A stretch of DNA of 64,000 nucleotides from positions 1,736,001 through 1,800,000 of the forward strand of contig JABTTZ010000001.1 in assembly GCA_015075625.1 (NCBI GenBank), written 5' to 3'. A model generated the notes under the pieces. That model worked only from the letters and a program-made list of their open reading frames with translations. It had not been told where the DNA came from and did no database searches. Below, one piece after another: positions 26,735 to 36,076 of the stretch; position 1 is the first letter of the stretch, and every line of letters starts with the position of its first letter. The translations under genes were made by a program, and so were the position numbers. The stretch is from Anaerolineales bacterium. GTDB taxonomy: Bacteria > Chloroflexota > Anaerolineae > Aggregatilineales > UBA2796.

Positions 26735-27168
26735 GCCTTTCAAGCCCCGTAGGAGGGCGCGGGGTTAAAACGCCCGCGCTAAGGCTGATCACCCCGTTGG
26801 GGCTTGAAACGGAATACACCGTGCCGCCTTTGCCTTTCAAGCCCCGTAGGGGTGGTTACGCTTAGCCCGCTGCTTTAGCGGCGGGCAACGGGGGGAGGGC
26901 GCGGGGTTAAAACGCCCGCGCTAGGAATGATCACCCCGCTGGGGCTTAAACCAGAATACAGGATGTGCCTTTGCCTCCCAAGCCCCGAAGGGGTGGTTAC
27001 GCTTAGCCCGCTGCTTTAGCGGCGGGCAACGGGGGGAGGGCGCGGGGTTAAAACGCCCGCGCTAAGGCTGATCACCCCGCTGGGGCTTAAAACGGAATAC
27101 AGGATGCGCCTTTGCCTTTCAAGCCCCGAAGGGGTGGTTACGCTTAGCCCGCTGCTTTAGCGGCGGGA
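26735..27168. repeat. Family B array, three tandem units
   Basis: Three head-to-tail B units of about 130-135 bp, each with TTAAAACGCCCGCGCT, TGATCACCCCgytGGGG, a spacer (GGAATACA..), GCCCCgwaGGGGTGGTTA and CTGCTTTAGCGGCGGG. This is the densest array in the window. From 26498 to 26734 there is AT-rich sequence upstream of the secreted protein and no gene. Confidence 0.85.
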
Positions 27169-27249
27169 TCACTGGGGTTACAATGCCAACACACCCATGA
27201 GGCACGTGCGCAGTCCCTCATCACAAGAACGGTGCGTTGAGCGCTGCCC

Positions 27250-27278
27250 TTGCCTTCTTAGAACTTATGTGCTATACT
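27250..27278 (+). promoter_or_regulatory. Sigma-70-type promoter of the SWIM gene
   Basis: TTGCCT (27250-27255), a 17-bp spacer and TATACT (27273-27278). This predicts a start of transcription near 27285 and a 5' UTR of about 30 nt. Confidence 0.55.
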
Positions 27279-27313
27279 TATCGTATAGGACAATGGGTGA
27301 GGGAGGCTTAGCA

Positions 27314-27709
27314 ATGCGCCCTGTAAACATCAAAGACTTGCAAGATAAAAGCCGCGATTTAGGCGTTCGGTTGTTTGATCCCGCCCGTCCTAACGACCCC
27401 TACACGGCAATTGTAGAGAGCCGCACCAGCAGCACGTTCAACCATGTGGTGACGCTCCGCTTCAACCGCAAGGGGGATATTCACGCCCGCTGCACCTGCA
27501 CATGGGCGCGGTATGGAGGGGTTGCCTGCGCCCATGTCTTGGCGGCGCTCTCCAAACTGGCGGAGCGCAAAGAACGGACGCTGAGTTTTTGGCTTTCGGC
27601 AGAGGAAGCACAGCGCCAAAAACAGCGCGTGCTGCGTTTGCTTAGCGAGGAAGGGGCGATCTACATCACCAGCCGCCGCGAACACAGCGCAACGGCTGAG
27701 GCAGGCTAA
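27314..27709 (+). CDS. Small SWIM zinc-finger protein
   Basis: A 131-residue protein with a SWIM finger, CTCTWARYGGVACAHVLAAL, matching C-x-C-x(n)-C-x-H at about residues 58-77. The upstream part (NHVVTLRFNRKGDIHARC) is the beta strand usually preceding the finger. SWIM domains bind DNA or protein and often accompany SNF2 helicases or MULE transposases, but no partner gene is here. The start is chosen for GGGAGG 7 bp upstream; an ATG seven codons earlier is possible. The C-terminal 50 residues are a charged helix (LSAEEAQRQKQRVLRLLSEE). Confidence 0.75.
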   Translation: MRPVNIKDLQDKSRDLGVRLFDPARPNDPYTAIVESRTSSTFNHVVTLRFNRKGDIHARCTCTWARYGGVACAHVLAALSKLAERKERTLSFWLSAEEAQRQKQRVLRLLSEEGAIYITSRREHSATAEAG

Positions 27710-27720
27710 CGACAGAAGGG

Positions 27721-28068
27721 CTAAACCCCCGCTGCCTCGCGGAGCGCCTTTTCTTCATCGAGCCGTTCGCGCACTTTTGGGGGAATCGCCTCTACATGCG
27801 CCTCGATGTAGCGGAATTTCGTCCGCCGAAAGCCGAGGTTGTTTGCAGAGCCGGTTTCTTCCCGCCGTTCGACAAGGGTAATTTGCAAATTCAGGGTGGG
27901 AAGGGTGTACTTCGTGTGCCACCGATTGCCCCCCACAGAGACGCGGAAGATGTTCAGTCGTCCCTTTTTGTCCAAACTGCGAATGTGCGCTTTGGCGCGG
28001 TTGAAGCGCATTTTTGCTAATTTTTTGGCAAGGTCATCCATCTCGACCTGCCCGAAGACGACAGGCAT
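27721..28068 (-). CDS. Hypothetical protein, 115 residues
   Basis: I do not recognise a family. The protein has a basic, helix-rich N-terminus (DDLAKKLAKMRFNRAKAHIR) and a central beta-rich segment (NRWHTKYTLPTLNLQITLVE). The charged C-terminal helix is VRERLDEEKALREA. No signal peptide or membrane helix is present. It is convergent with the SWIM gene, whose stop is 11 bp away. Codon use resembles the neighbours, which supports a real gene. Confidence 0.55.
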   Translation of the reverse strand: MPVVFGQVEMDDLAKKLAKMRFNRAKAHIRSLDKKGRLNIFRVSVGGNRWHTKYTLPTLNLQITLVERREETGSANNLGFRRTKFRYIEAHVEAIPPKVRERLDEEKALREAAGV

Positions 28069-28192
28069 CAGTCTCGCTCCGGTGTGTAGTATGTGAGGCG
28101 AAGGTTTCTTATATGCCCGAATTCTAACACGCTTTCAGAAGATTCTGTATGCGGGGTTGATAAAGAGGGTGTGGGCGCGGGCGACGGGGCGG

Positions 28193-28545
28193 TGAGGGCG
28201 CGGGGTTAAAACGCCCGCGCTAGGAATAATCACCCCGTTGGGGCTTAACAGAATACAGGATGCGCCTTTGCCTTCCAAGCCCCGTAGGGGTGGTTACTCT
28301 TAGCCCGCTGCTTTAGCGGCGGGCGACGGGGCGGTGGGGGCGCGGGGTTAAAACGCCCGCGCTAGGACTAATCACCCCGTTGGGGCTTAACAGAATACAG
28401 GATGCGCCTTCGCCTTTCAAGCCCCGTAGGGAGGGCGCGGGGTTAAAACGCCCGCGCTAAGGCTGATCACCCCGTTGGGGCTTGAATACAACACGGGGTG
28501 CCTTTCAAGCCCCGTAGGGGTGGTTACGCTTAGCCCGCTGCTGCG
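28193..28545. repeat. Family B array, two to three units
   Basis: Tandem B units with the same TTAAAACGCCCGCGCTA and CCCCgttGGGGCTTAA blocks as at 26.7-27.2 kb. The last unit is truncated. A family C fragment with TTGCGTAAGGTGA lies at about 28580-28650. No gene lies in 28069-28665. Confidence 0.8.
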
Positions 28546-28665
28546 GTTGGGTTTTGAAATGACTGGTAGGTAACGTTTAAGGCAAGCCCTCACCCCCCGT
28601 TTATGCAGCTAATCTCAGGGAGAATCACACTGCTTTGCGTAAGGTGATTTAATGACTCATTCTAC

Positions 28666-29088
28666 TCAGACTCCTTTGGAATTCAACCAATCGACAGCTT
28701 GTTCAAGGGTGAAAAAGAGGCTGATCTGCCGCGTCCCCCGCGTCGTTCGGATAAAGAGTTTCAAGATGGAGGTGATCAACCCTCGGGGGACAACCACCGC
28801 CACATAGCCGCTGAGCGTCGGGCGGATAAGGCGCACTTCTTTCATCATCTTTTGGGTATAGGGCGAGACGATCAAATTGGGGTTTGTCAGATCGTAAATG
28901 GCGGTGTAGGGGCGCGTCTCGTCCCATTCTTCAATCGTGCGCGTCATGATCTGTTTGGCGGCGTCGATATCGACACGGGTGCTGTCGGTGATCCGAAACA
29001 CGGCGATCCGCCCATCTTCTAGCCAGCCGCGTGCAACATGATTCGTCATTGTCTCCACCTGAGACAAGGTAAGGTTTTTTGGGGTCAT
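28666..29088 (-). CDS. Hypothetical protein, possible STAS/SpoIIAA-like fold
   Basis: A 140-residue soluble protein. The alternation GRIAVFRITDSTRVDIDAAK, RPYTAIYDLTNPNLIVSPYT, SGYVAVVVPRG and ISLFFTLEQAVDWL resembles SpoIIAA-like/STAS alpha-beta proteins described for other bacteria. That assignment is weak and rests on pattern only. The start at MTPKNLTL is preferred because GGAG lies 8 bp upstream; a longer start nine codons earlier has no ribosome site. It is a single gene flanked by repeats. Confidence 0.5.
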   Translation of the reverse strand: MTPKNLTLSQVETMTNHVARGWLEDGRIAVFRITDSTRVDIDAAKQIMTRTIEEWDETRPYTAIYDLTNPNLIVSPYTQKMMKEVRLIRPTLSGYVAVVVPRGLITSILKLFIRTTRGTRQISLFFTLEQAVDWLNSKGV

Positions 29089-29115
29089 CACGAGAACTCC
29101 AAAAAGGGTACGCAA

Positions 29116-29340
29116 AAAATTTAAGCCTCCCCACCGATAGAACGTGCCGATGGGGAGGGGACACTGGTGGAACGAGATTCTGGTGATGTATTTGGTTCAG
29201 AACCCCTATCCCCCTACCCCCTTTCCCCGCAGGCAGAGAAAGGGGGATAGATTCCCTCTCTCTGTGACGGGGTGGGGGGGGGGCAGGGCTTCCAAGCCCC
29301 TAAGGGCGGCTGCTTTCAGCCCGCTGCTTTAGGGGCGTTA
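29116..29340. repeat. Family C and B fragments
   Basis: From 29200 to 29260 is a C-type core (CCCCTTTCCCCgcaggcag...AAAGGGGG). From 29285 to 29336 is a half B unit. No gene is seen. Confidence 0.6.
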
Positions 29341-29355
29341 CACTGCCAACCCACC

Positions 29356-31791
29356 CTAATCCCAACTGATTTTGAACGTTTTCGGCTCACTGATCGCCAA
29401 AACAGTCGGATTCTTGGGGTCTGTTGGGTCAAGAACGACAACTTTGTAGGCGATGCTGTTCACCGTGCGCGGAGTGGCATCGAACGCCTCATTATCAATG
29501 AAGAAGGCGACATCCTTAAAGCTGGTCTGTCGTCCCTTCACCTTGAAGCGCAAGCCCGCCCCCACCACACCGCCGATGTTGTAATCATCAACGGCTGCCG
29601 GAAGGGGTTTATTCGTCGCCGCATCGTAGAACAAAACGCCGACGACAAGTTCTTTGCCCTCGAAGTTCTCAAGCTCAAAGCTCACCGTAATGGTGAAGCC
29701 TAAACGCCCCTTGAACTTCACGTTGAACTTGGGGGTGATGTCGGTGAAGGTTGCTTTTGCCTCGGTGGTTACGGGCGTCTTTCCGCTGATAGGCGCTTCT
29801 GTATTGTTGTTTTCGGGCGGGGGGAGCGCGATCCGTCCCGTCCCAAAGAGGTTATCCTCGCCGCTGTCACCCAGATCGGTGACGTTTGCCATGAGGTACG
29901 CCTTCAGTTCGGCGCTGGAGAGATCGGGGAATGCCTGTTTGACGAGTGCGGCTACCCCCGCTGCGGCGGGCGCTGCGCCAGATGTGCCGCTGAAGCCATT
30001 GGTGTAGCCCGCCACCACTTCGTTTGTGGGGGCGGTCACATCGGGCTTGATGCGGCTGTCGGCGGTGGGTCCCTGCGAGCTGTAGGATTCAAGGACATCG
30101 TTCGATAAGCCCACCGCGCCAACGGTGAGGACGCTCCCCGCATCGCCCGGAATTGCCACGCTGCTCAGCGGCACTTGCGCCCAGGGGACAAAATCGGCGT
30201 TGGGAATCACAATGTCAATGACGTTATCAACTGTGCCGCGTGTGCGGGTGATATAGAGGTAGTAGATTTCGCCCGGAGTCGAGGAAAAACCGGTGATCTG
30301 GAAGGGGTAGTGCGTCCGCTTTCCATTCCGAATCTCAGCAGCGCTGACGATCTCCTTGCCGGCGCTATCCAAAACGAGGAAGTTGTATTCCGATTTTTCG
30401 CCGCCCGCCCAATTTCCATCCCAGTTCATGGCAACCGCTGTCACTGGGGAAAACGCCATAAAAGGCAGCAAATTGACATCCGTATCGAAGAAGTGCGCCT
30501 TGTTCTTCCCCTCGTTGAAGGTGAACACGGTGTGCGAGGTGGCGTAGTTCCCGGCGCTGTTCACCCACAGCGCCCCCGTCTGGCGCATGAATTCTTCGGA
30601 AAGCTGCGAACTGGGCGACGAGCCATCACGCGGACCGATCAGCCGAGCGACGGAGTAATTGACAATATCAACCTTTTGCGCGGCAAGAAAATCGAGCGCG
30701 GCAAAAAAGCTGACATCGCTGCCGTTATCGAAGTAGGCAATCACGATCTCGGCATCGGGGGCAATGCCATGCACCACCGCCGCACATGCCGTCCCATGAT
30801 TGTTATCCTGCACGTTCAACTCATCGAGATCGACGTTCGCCGTCACCGTTGAGGGAAGCTGCGTCCCCAACAGGTCTTTGATTCCACCGAACCCCATATC
30901 CAAAATACCAACCTTCATGCCCTTGCCCGTGATTCCAGCGGCGTGCCATTTATCTGCGCCCATGGTCACCGCCCCAACCGAGGGCGAGCCTTGCAGTTTC
31001 GGTCCCAGGGAGGAGCTGACGGGGGCTGTCCCCCGGAAGCTGATCACATGGGGCGCGGTGGCAACTTGAACAAGGTAGCCAAGCAGCGAGCCGGGCGTTT
31101 GGTATTGGGCAAGCAGATCGAGGGCAATCCCGATCTCAACTTCATCGGTATCCAACAGGTAATCGTAGACGGCAACACCGAGGCGCGTTTCCAAGTCTGC
31201 CTTCAGCGCATCGTAGTTTGCCTTCTCGTCAACGCCCAGATAGCCGACGATCTCACCGTTCTTGTTGATATATTCGCGCTCAGCCGCCAGCTTTTCCACC
31301 GCCTCTAAGCCGCCCTCATCAAAGGCGATCAGCAGATCGAGGTAGGCAAGGGGGATGTTGAGCTTTTCGAGGATGCCGCTGTCCTTCAAAAACGCCGCCA
31401 CCCCAGAAGCGCCTTCCGCCTCGTAAATGGCGATCACACGGCTGTAGAGTTCGGCAAAGTCAAATTGATCCGCCGTCAGGTCTTTCACCTGATCCAAATA
31501 GGGGGCAAGATCGGGAAAGGTGACCAACAGATCATCGAGGGAAGCCGGTGGGTCAAAAGGCGGCGGGGCGACGGGCGTCCCATTAATGCCATCCCCGGGC
31601 TGCGGTTTCACCGTTGGTTTGGGGGGTGTGGGTGTGGGGTTTTCGGGTCCGATATTCGGTCCCTTAGTGGGGGTTGCCTGAAGGGGCGGGTTTGCGTGAG
31701 CAACGCTGCCCACACCGGACGGGGCAACCGTCAAGGCAAAGACGGCAGCAAAAATCACCACCGCTGCGAGCATTAAACCAATGCGTTTCAT
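29356..31791 (-). CDS. Secreted subtilisin-like serine protease (S8)
   Basis: An 811-residue protein. The start at MKRIGLMLAAVVIFAAVFAL gives a signal peptide, and AGGAGG lies 10 bp upstream (31802-31807). A Pro/Thr-rich stretch (about 30-75) is followed by a propeptide-like helical region to about 250. The S8 catalytic domain has Asp in MKVGILDMGFGG (about 299), His in QDNNHGTACAAVVHG (about 331) and Ser in NGFSGTSGAAPAAAGVAAL (about 602). All three catalytic residues are present, so activity is expected. The last 130 residues are beta-rich (FNVKFKGRLGFTITVSFELE), possibly a binding module. It acts outside the cell; the target is unknown. Confidence 0.9.
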   Translation of the reverse strand: MKRIGLMLAAVVIFAAVFALTVAPSGVGSVAHANPPLQATPTKGPNIGPENPTPTPPKPTVKPQPGDGINGTPVAPPPFDPPASLDDLLVTFPDLAPYLDQVKDLTADQFDFAELYSRVIAIYEAEGASGVAAFLKDSGILEKLNIPLAYLDLLIAFDEGGLEAVEKLAAEREYINKNGEIVGYLGVDEKANYDALKADLETRLGVAVYDYLLDTDEVEIGIALDLLAQYQTPGSLLGYLVQVATAPHVISFRGTAPVSSSLGPKLQGSPSVGAVTMGADKWHAAGITGKGMKVGILDMGFGGIKDLLGTQLPSTVTANVDLDELNVQDNNHGTACAAVVHGIAPDAEIVIAYFDNGSDVSFFAALDFLAAQKVDIVNYSVARLIGPRDGSSPSSQLSEEFMRQTGALWVNSAGNYATSHTVFTFNEGKNKAHFFDTDVNLLPFMAFSPVTAVAMNWDGNWAGGEKSEYNFLVLDSAGKEIVSAAEIRNGKRTHYPFQITGFSSTPGEIYYLYITRTRGTVDNVIDIVIPNADFVPWAQVPLSSVAIPGDAGSVLTVGAVGLSNDVLESYSSQGPTADSRIKPDVTAPTNEVVAGYTNGFSGTSGAAPAAAGVAALVKQAFPDLSSAELKAYLMANVTDLGDSGEDNLFGTGRIALPPPENNNTEAPISGKTPVTTEAKATFTDITPKFNVKFKGRLGFTITVSFELENFEGKELVVGVLFYDAATNKPLPAAVDDYNIGGVVGAGLRFKVKGRQTSFKDVAFFIDNEAFDATPRTVNSIAYKVVVLDPTDPKNPTVLAISEPKTFKISWD

Positions 31792-31916
31792 ATGCTGCGA
31801 ACCTCCTGTGAAAGCCATACCGAATTTACTATACCACAATGCCGGACAGATGTAATCCTCTTAGCAGACGTTGATCAGACTATCATTGTTCCTTGTGGCT
31901 TGCAGCCACCCTGTCG

Positions 31917-31944
31917 TTTCACCTGTCTAAAAATACAGGTGAAA
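31917..31944. promoter_or_regulatory. Perfect 10-bp inverted repeat upstream of the histidine kinase
   Basis: TTTCACCTGT and ACAGGTGAAA flank an 8-nt loop. No T-run follows. It lies in the divergent region between the protease and kinase genes, so an operator is more likely than a terminator. A weak promoter, TTGAAC (31971) with TAGATA (31994), is downstream. Confidence 0.4.
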
Positions 31945-32029
31945 GACTCTCGGTCTAGATAGTACAGTTTTTGAACAAACTAGCGTACTGTTATAGATAC
32001 CGCTAGAAACGAACAAGGTTTGGTGTTGT

Positions 32030-34957
32030 ATGTTCCTGTCTTTGTTGTGGAAACGACTGACCGATCCCCATCCTTCTATCACCGATTTTGAAACACAGCG
32101 GAAAAGCCGCCTGCTTTCGGGGTTCATCGCTGTTTTGCTGCCCATGATATTATTCTACCTGTGGTATATGGTGAATTACCAAGAGTATTCGCCCCGCGCC
32201 CCGTTCGTCATCCTCACCTTTTGTGCCGCAATTGCCCTTCAATATGCCTTGAACCGGAGCGGGCGCTACCGCCTTGCGGCGTGGCTCTTTGTGGGGACGG
32301 GCTATATCAGCTTCCATGCCTTGCCCTTGCTCAATGTGTTGAACCTGTACGTATTGTTCTATACGTTCATCTCGCTGCTGCTCAGCGCGATCTTGCTCTC
32401 GGCGCAAATGACGATCATCCTCTTTGGGATCAGCCTGCTCTCACAGGGCGCAGCCTGGCTGTTTCTGCCCCAACGGGACATCATCCCTCTGGAAAACGCC
32501 GACGGCATCTTCTTCACCCTGATGAATGGCGGCATGGTGCTGATCTACATGATTCACCGGAACGCCATCGAAAACGAACGACGCTTGGAACTGCAAGCAG
32601 CGAACAACGCCCTTCGCCAATCGGAGGGGGCGCTTGAGCAGCGCGTAGAGGCACGCACCCGCGAGTTGGAATTGGCGTCGGAAACCTCTCGCTCAATCTC
32701 CACCCTGATGAACCTGAACGATCTCCTGAATCAGACAGTGAAACGCCTTCAGAACACCTTTGGGCTATACCTTGTCAGCATCTTCCTTTATGAACCCTTC
32801 GGACGGCGGCTGACGCTCCGCGCCACGACGGATGCCGCTTTGCAACTTCTGGATGAAGTCCTCCTCATCGGGCGCGATCAGAACCTTGTCACCGAGGCGG
32901 CAGAACGCCGTGAGTTGGTCTTGGTGAACGATGTGACCACAGTCCCTTTGTACCGCCCGCATCCGCTTGCCCCGCTCACTCGCTCTGAACTCAGCCTCCC
33001 TCTGCTGGTGGGTGGGGCGCTGGTGGGCGTCTTGGATTTGGAGTCGGAACAGACAAACCGCTTCACCGCTGATGATCAACGAGCCTTTGGCATTTTGGCG
33101 GGGCAGATCGCCATTGCCTTGAACAATGCCCGCCTCTTTGAGGCAACAGAGCGCTCCCGCCGGACGGCGGCGCTGCTGGCAACTACCAATTTGTGCATCT
33201 CCCAAGCAACGGAAGAACAAGACATTCTCGCCGCGATTAACGAGATCGTTGCTGAACAGCAGCCAGACACAATCAGCATGTCCTACATTCACTACGACAA
33301 CACGGAGAGTCCGCAGCGCTTGGAAATTGTCGCTGTGCGGGATCGAGAGGGGAACAGTGTCCCGCTCGATAAGCTGCCGTTTCGCAGCCGCCGCCTTGCC
33401 GAATCGCCCATGATGGCGAACGTCTTGGGGCGGGGGGAGACGGTGTTCATTGAGGATATTAGCCAAGACGAACGCTGGTCAGCCGAGGACAAAGCCGCGC
33501 TTAGCCGCTATGGTGGGGTGGCAAACATTCTCCTCCCGCTCCGTTCGCGGGGGCGTTCCCATGCGACGATCCGCCTGTTGTGGAACACGGCACAGACCTT
33601 TAGCCCCGAATTTCGGGAGATGATCTCCACGATCATCCCCCGTCTGACGGATAACATTGCCGGACGGCGGGCGTACTTGGCTGCCCGTGCCGCCCGCGAT
33701 CTGACCGAACGGCTTTACAGTGCCAGCCAAGAGATGAACGCCGCCCAACATTACAGCGATATTGTCCGAGCGGTAGCCGCGTACCTGAACGACCCCGCTT
33801 ACAATGTTGTCCTGACCGCCTTTGAGGGCTTTGATTTGGCGACGGCAGCCCACTTTGAGGTATTGGCGCTGCGCCCATCGGGATCGGCGGAGGTATTTGA
33901 GCCGCACAACCGCTTTGATGCCGAACACCTTCGGACGTGGGTGACAGACAGTGTGTTCGTGGTGAACGACCTGAGCGTTCCCCATGACGCTATCCCGACC
34001 CAAACGGCTGACTTTCTGCGCCAAAGCGGGGTAGGGGCGTTCATGTATGCCCGCTTGCAAGTGGGGACGCGAATCATTGGCGGGTTGAACCTGACCCTTC
34101 CCACCGCCCATGAATTTACCTCAGATGAGATTGAGGCGATGCGGGCGTTGGGGCAGTTGTGCGCCTCGGCATTGGATCGCATCTGGCTCTACGCCGAACA
34201 AGTGCGCAGCGTTGACCAACTGCGCCTTGCCGATCAAATGAAAAGCCAATTTTTGGCGAGCATGAGCCACGAACTGCGGACGCCGCTGAACGCCATTCTA
34301 AACTTCACGGAATTTGTCTCAATGGGCGTCTTGGGACCCGTCACCGATGAACAAGTGGACGCCCTCGGCAAAGCGCTGAGCAGCGGGCGTCACTTGCTGG
34401 CATTGATCAACGATGTCCTTGATGTGGCGAAGATTCAAGCGGGGAAGATGAAGATGTTCCTTGAGGACAACGTGAACCTTGAGGAGGAGATCAAGACGGT
34501 CATTGCCGCCGCCGAATCGCTGTTGAAAAACAAACCGCTCCGCTTCATTCAAGATATTGACACGCCGCTGCCCCGCCTGCGTGTGGATCGCCGCCGCATC
34601 CGTCAGATTCTGCTGAATCTGCTCTCGAACGCTGTGAAATTCACCGAGAAGGGCAGCATCACGCTGAGCGTCAAACGCCGGGCAGCTGATCTCCTCTTTG
34701 CCGTGATCGATACCGGTCCCGGCGTTCGCCCTGAAGATCAGTCCGCTATTTTTGAAGCATTTTTGCAATCGGAAGAAGGGGTCAAGGCGGGTGGCGGCAC
34801 AGGGTTGGGCTTACCCATCTCGCGCAGCCTTGCCGAGGCGCACGGCGGACGGCTTTGGCTAGAAAGCGAAGTCGGTGAGGGTGCATCATTCTTCTTCAGC
34901 CTGCCGCTGACGCCCACGCTCGAAAACGATGCCCTGCCGGAGGCGACTCATGCTTAG
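32030..34957 (+). CDS. Multi-GAF membrane sensor histidine kinase
   Basis: A 975-residue protein. Residues about 28-180 contain five or six membrane helices. A coiled coil follows (LELQAANNALRQSEGALEQR). Three GAF-like domains cover roughly 215-370, 385-540 and 560-725. HisKA is near 740-805 with the phospho-acceptor His in FLASMSHELRTPLNAIL. The HATPase_c domain follows (QILLNLLSNAVKFTEKG, IDTGPGV, GGTGLGLPIS). It autophosphorylates and passes phosphate to receivers. Its stop overlaps the first of three receiver genes by 8 bp, so the set is one signalling unit. The stimulus is unknown; GAF domains suggest a small ligand or redox/light cofactor. Confidence 0.93.
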   Translation: MFLSLLWKRLTDPHPSITDFETQRKSRLLSGFIAVLLPMILFYLWYMVNYQEYSPRAPFVILTFCAAIALQYALNRSGRYRLAAWLFVGTGYISFHALPLLNVLNLYVLFYTFISLLLSAILLSAQMTIILFGISLLSQGAAWLFLPQRDIIPLENADGIFFTLMNGGMVLIYMIHRNAIENERRLELQAANNALRQSEGALEQRVEARTRELELASETSRSISTLMNLNDLLNQTVKRLQNTFGLYLVSIFLYEPFGRRLTLRATTDAALQLLDEVLLIGRDQNLVTEAAERRELVLVNDVTTVPLYRPHPLAPLTRSELSLPLLVGGALVGVLDLESEQTNRFTADDQRAFGILAGQIAIALNNARLFEATERSRRTAALLATTNLCISQATEEQDILAAINEIVAEQQPDTISMSYIHYDNTESPQRLEIVAVRDREGNSVPLDKLPFRSRRLAESPMMANVLGRGETVFIEDISQDERWSAEDKAALSRYGGVANILLPLRSRGRSHATIRLLWNTAQTFSPEFREMISTIIPRLTDNIAGRRAYLAARAARDLTERLYSASQEMNAAQHYSDIVRAVAAYLNDPAYNVVLTAFEGFDLATAAHFEVLALRPSGSAEVFEPHNRFDAEHLRTWVTDSVFVVNDLSVPHDAIPTQTADFLRQSGVGAFMYARLQVGTRIIGGLNLTLPTAHEFTSDEIEAMRALGQLCASALDRIWLYAEQVRSVDQLRLADQMKSQFLASMSHELRTPLNAILNFTEFVSMGVLGPVTDEQVDALGKALSSGRHLLALINDVLDVAKIQAGKMKMFLEDNVNLEEEIKTVIAAAESLLKNKPLRFIQDIDTPLPRLRVDRRRIRQILLNLLSNAVKFTEKGSITLSVKRRAADLLFAVIDTGPGVRPEDQSAIFEAFLQSEEGVKAGGGTGLGLPISRSLAEAHGGRLWLESEVGEGASFFFSLPLTPTLENDALPEATHA

Positions 34958-35360
34958 GGAGCATGTCTACCTCTATGTAGAGGATGATCCATTCAGCCGC
35001 GATGTGATGCGCCTGATCGCTAAGACGCAGTTGAAGACGAATCGCTTTTACATGTTCGAGGATAGTGGCTGTTTTGAAGAACGTCTAGGGGCGCTCCCCG
35101 AAGCGCCCGATGTGTTCCTCTTGGACATTCATCTGAAGCCGGTTGATGGCTTTGCCCTGCTGCGCAAGGTGCGCGAAAACCCGACCTATGCGGGGGCGTG
35201 CGTCGTCGCCCTCACCGCCAGCGTGATGAACGAGGAAGTCGAACGGCTGCGCGAAGCCGGCTTTGATGGGGCAATAGCCAAACCGCTGAACCTGACAACC
35301 TTTTCACAGGTGCTGCGCACCATCTTGGAAGGGCAAGCCGTGTGGCATATCGGGGAATAA
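34950..35360 (+). CDS. Single-domain response regulator 1
   Basis: A 136-residue receiver with no output domain. It has the acidic pocket VEDD, phospho-acceptor Asp in LLDIHLKPVDG, switch Thr in VVALTASVM and Lys in AIAKPLN. The C-terminus ends LEGQAVWHIGE. The start MLREHVYL overlaps the kinase stop by 8 bp, giving translational coupling, so it is the most direct partner of that kinase. It probably acts through protein-protein contact or phosphorelay. Confidence 0.9.
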   Translation: MLREHVYLYVEDDPFSRDVMRLIAKTQLKTNRFYMFEDSGCFEERLGALPEAPDVFLLDIHLKPVDGFALLRKVRENPTYAGACVVALTASVMNEEVERLREAGFDGAIAKPLNLTTFSQVLRTILEGQAVWHIGE

Positions 35361-35450
35361 GGACGCCGATCACGGCGTTTGGATGGGAAGGAGGGGCGGG
35401 CGTATGCGATGCGCCCCTACACCCCCCTCCGAAGAACTGGGTAATCTCTC

Positions 35451-35600
35451 TTAGGGCTTATGCCGTTGAACGTGTTTCCCTTGTATTCCTCGAACAGGGT
35501 AGATTGAGGGGGAAGCTCCCTCAAAAAAACGCATTCTCCCTCTCCCGTGCAGCGGGAGAGGGGGCTAGGGGTGAGGGCAAGGGCGTAACGCCTAATCTCT
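35451..35600. repeat. Family C element copy 5
   Basis: Ends read TTAGGGCTTATGCCGTTG and, on the opposite strand, TTAGGCGTTACGCCCTTG. The core is CTCCCgtgcagcGGGAG. It splits the first receiver gene from the second, which suggests insertion into the signalling operon. Confidence 0.75.
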
Positions 35601-35644
35601 TTGGCAGCTCGTTATTGGCAGGCAGGGAGTAGAAAGGTCTCTTA

Positions 35645-36070
35645 ATGGCAATACCACCGACAACAATTCTGCGGGGGAAAACGATCTTCTACATTGAAGA
35701 TAACCCGGGTAACCGTTCGATTGTCCAGATGATTTTGGAGCGTGAAGGGGCGAAAATCGCCTATGACCGGTGGGGCAGCGAGGATGTCATTGCTAAGCTC
35801 AAGACGCGCTTACCCATTGACCTGATTTTGTGCGATCTGATGCTCCCCAACAACGTGACAGGCTATGATGTCTTTCACCGTATTCGGGAAGAAGCCGACT
35901 TGCGCACCATTCCGGTGGCGGTGGTTTCCGCTGCCGATCCGGGTTTAGAGATGAACCGCGCACGGGCAGAAGGGTTCGTGGGGTTCATCACCAAACCGAT
36001 TCACCTGATTCGTTTTCCACAGCAAATCGCCCGCTTGTTGGCGGGTGAAACCGTTTGGGATGGAGAGTAA
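35645..36070 (+). CDS. Single-domain response regulator 2
   Basis: A 141-residue receiver: IEDNPGNRS pocket, acceptor Asp in LILCDLMLPNNVTGYD, switch Ser in VAVVSAAD and Lys in FITKPIHL. It lacks an output domain. The C-terminus LLAGETVWDGE is shared with the other two receivers of the cluster. It lies 6 bp before the third receiver, so those two are cotranscribed. A C element separates it from receiver 1. Confidence 0.9.
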   Translation: MAIPPTTILRGKTIFYIEDNPGNRSIVQMILEREGAKIAYDRWGSEDVIAKLKTRLPIDLILCDLMLPNNVTGYDVFHRIREEADLRTIPVAVVSAADPGLEMNRARAEGFVGFITKPIHLIRFPQQIARLLAGETVWDGE

Positions 36071-36076
36071 CCGCGC

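Noticed and set aside
26735-27168. CRISPR array
   Set aside because: The repeats are about 130 bp, palindromic and not separated by unique spacers of uniform length; no cas gene is present.
35342-35632. Open frame after the first receiver gene
   Set aside because: It overlaps the receiver stop and lies in family C repeat sequence.
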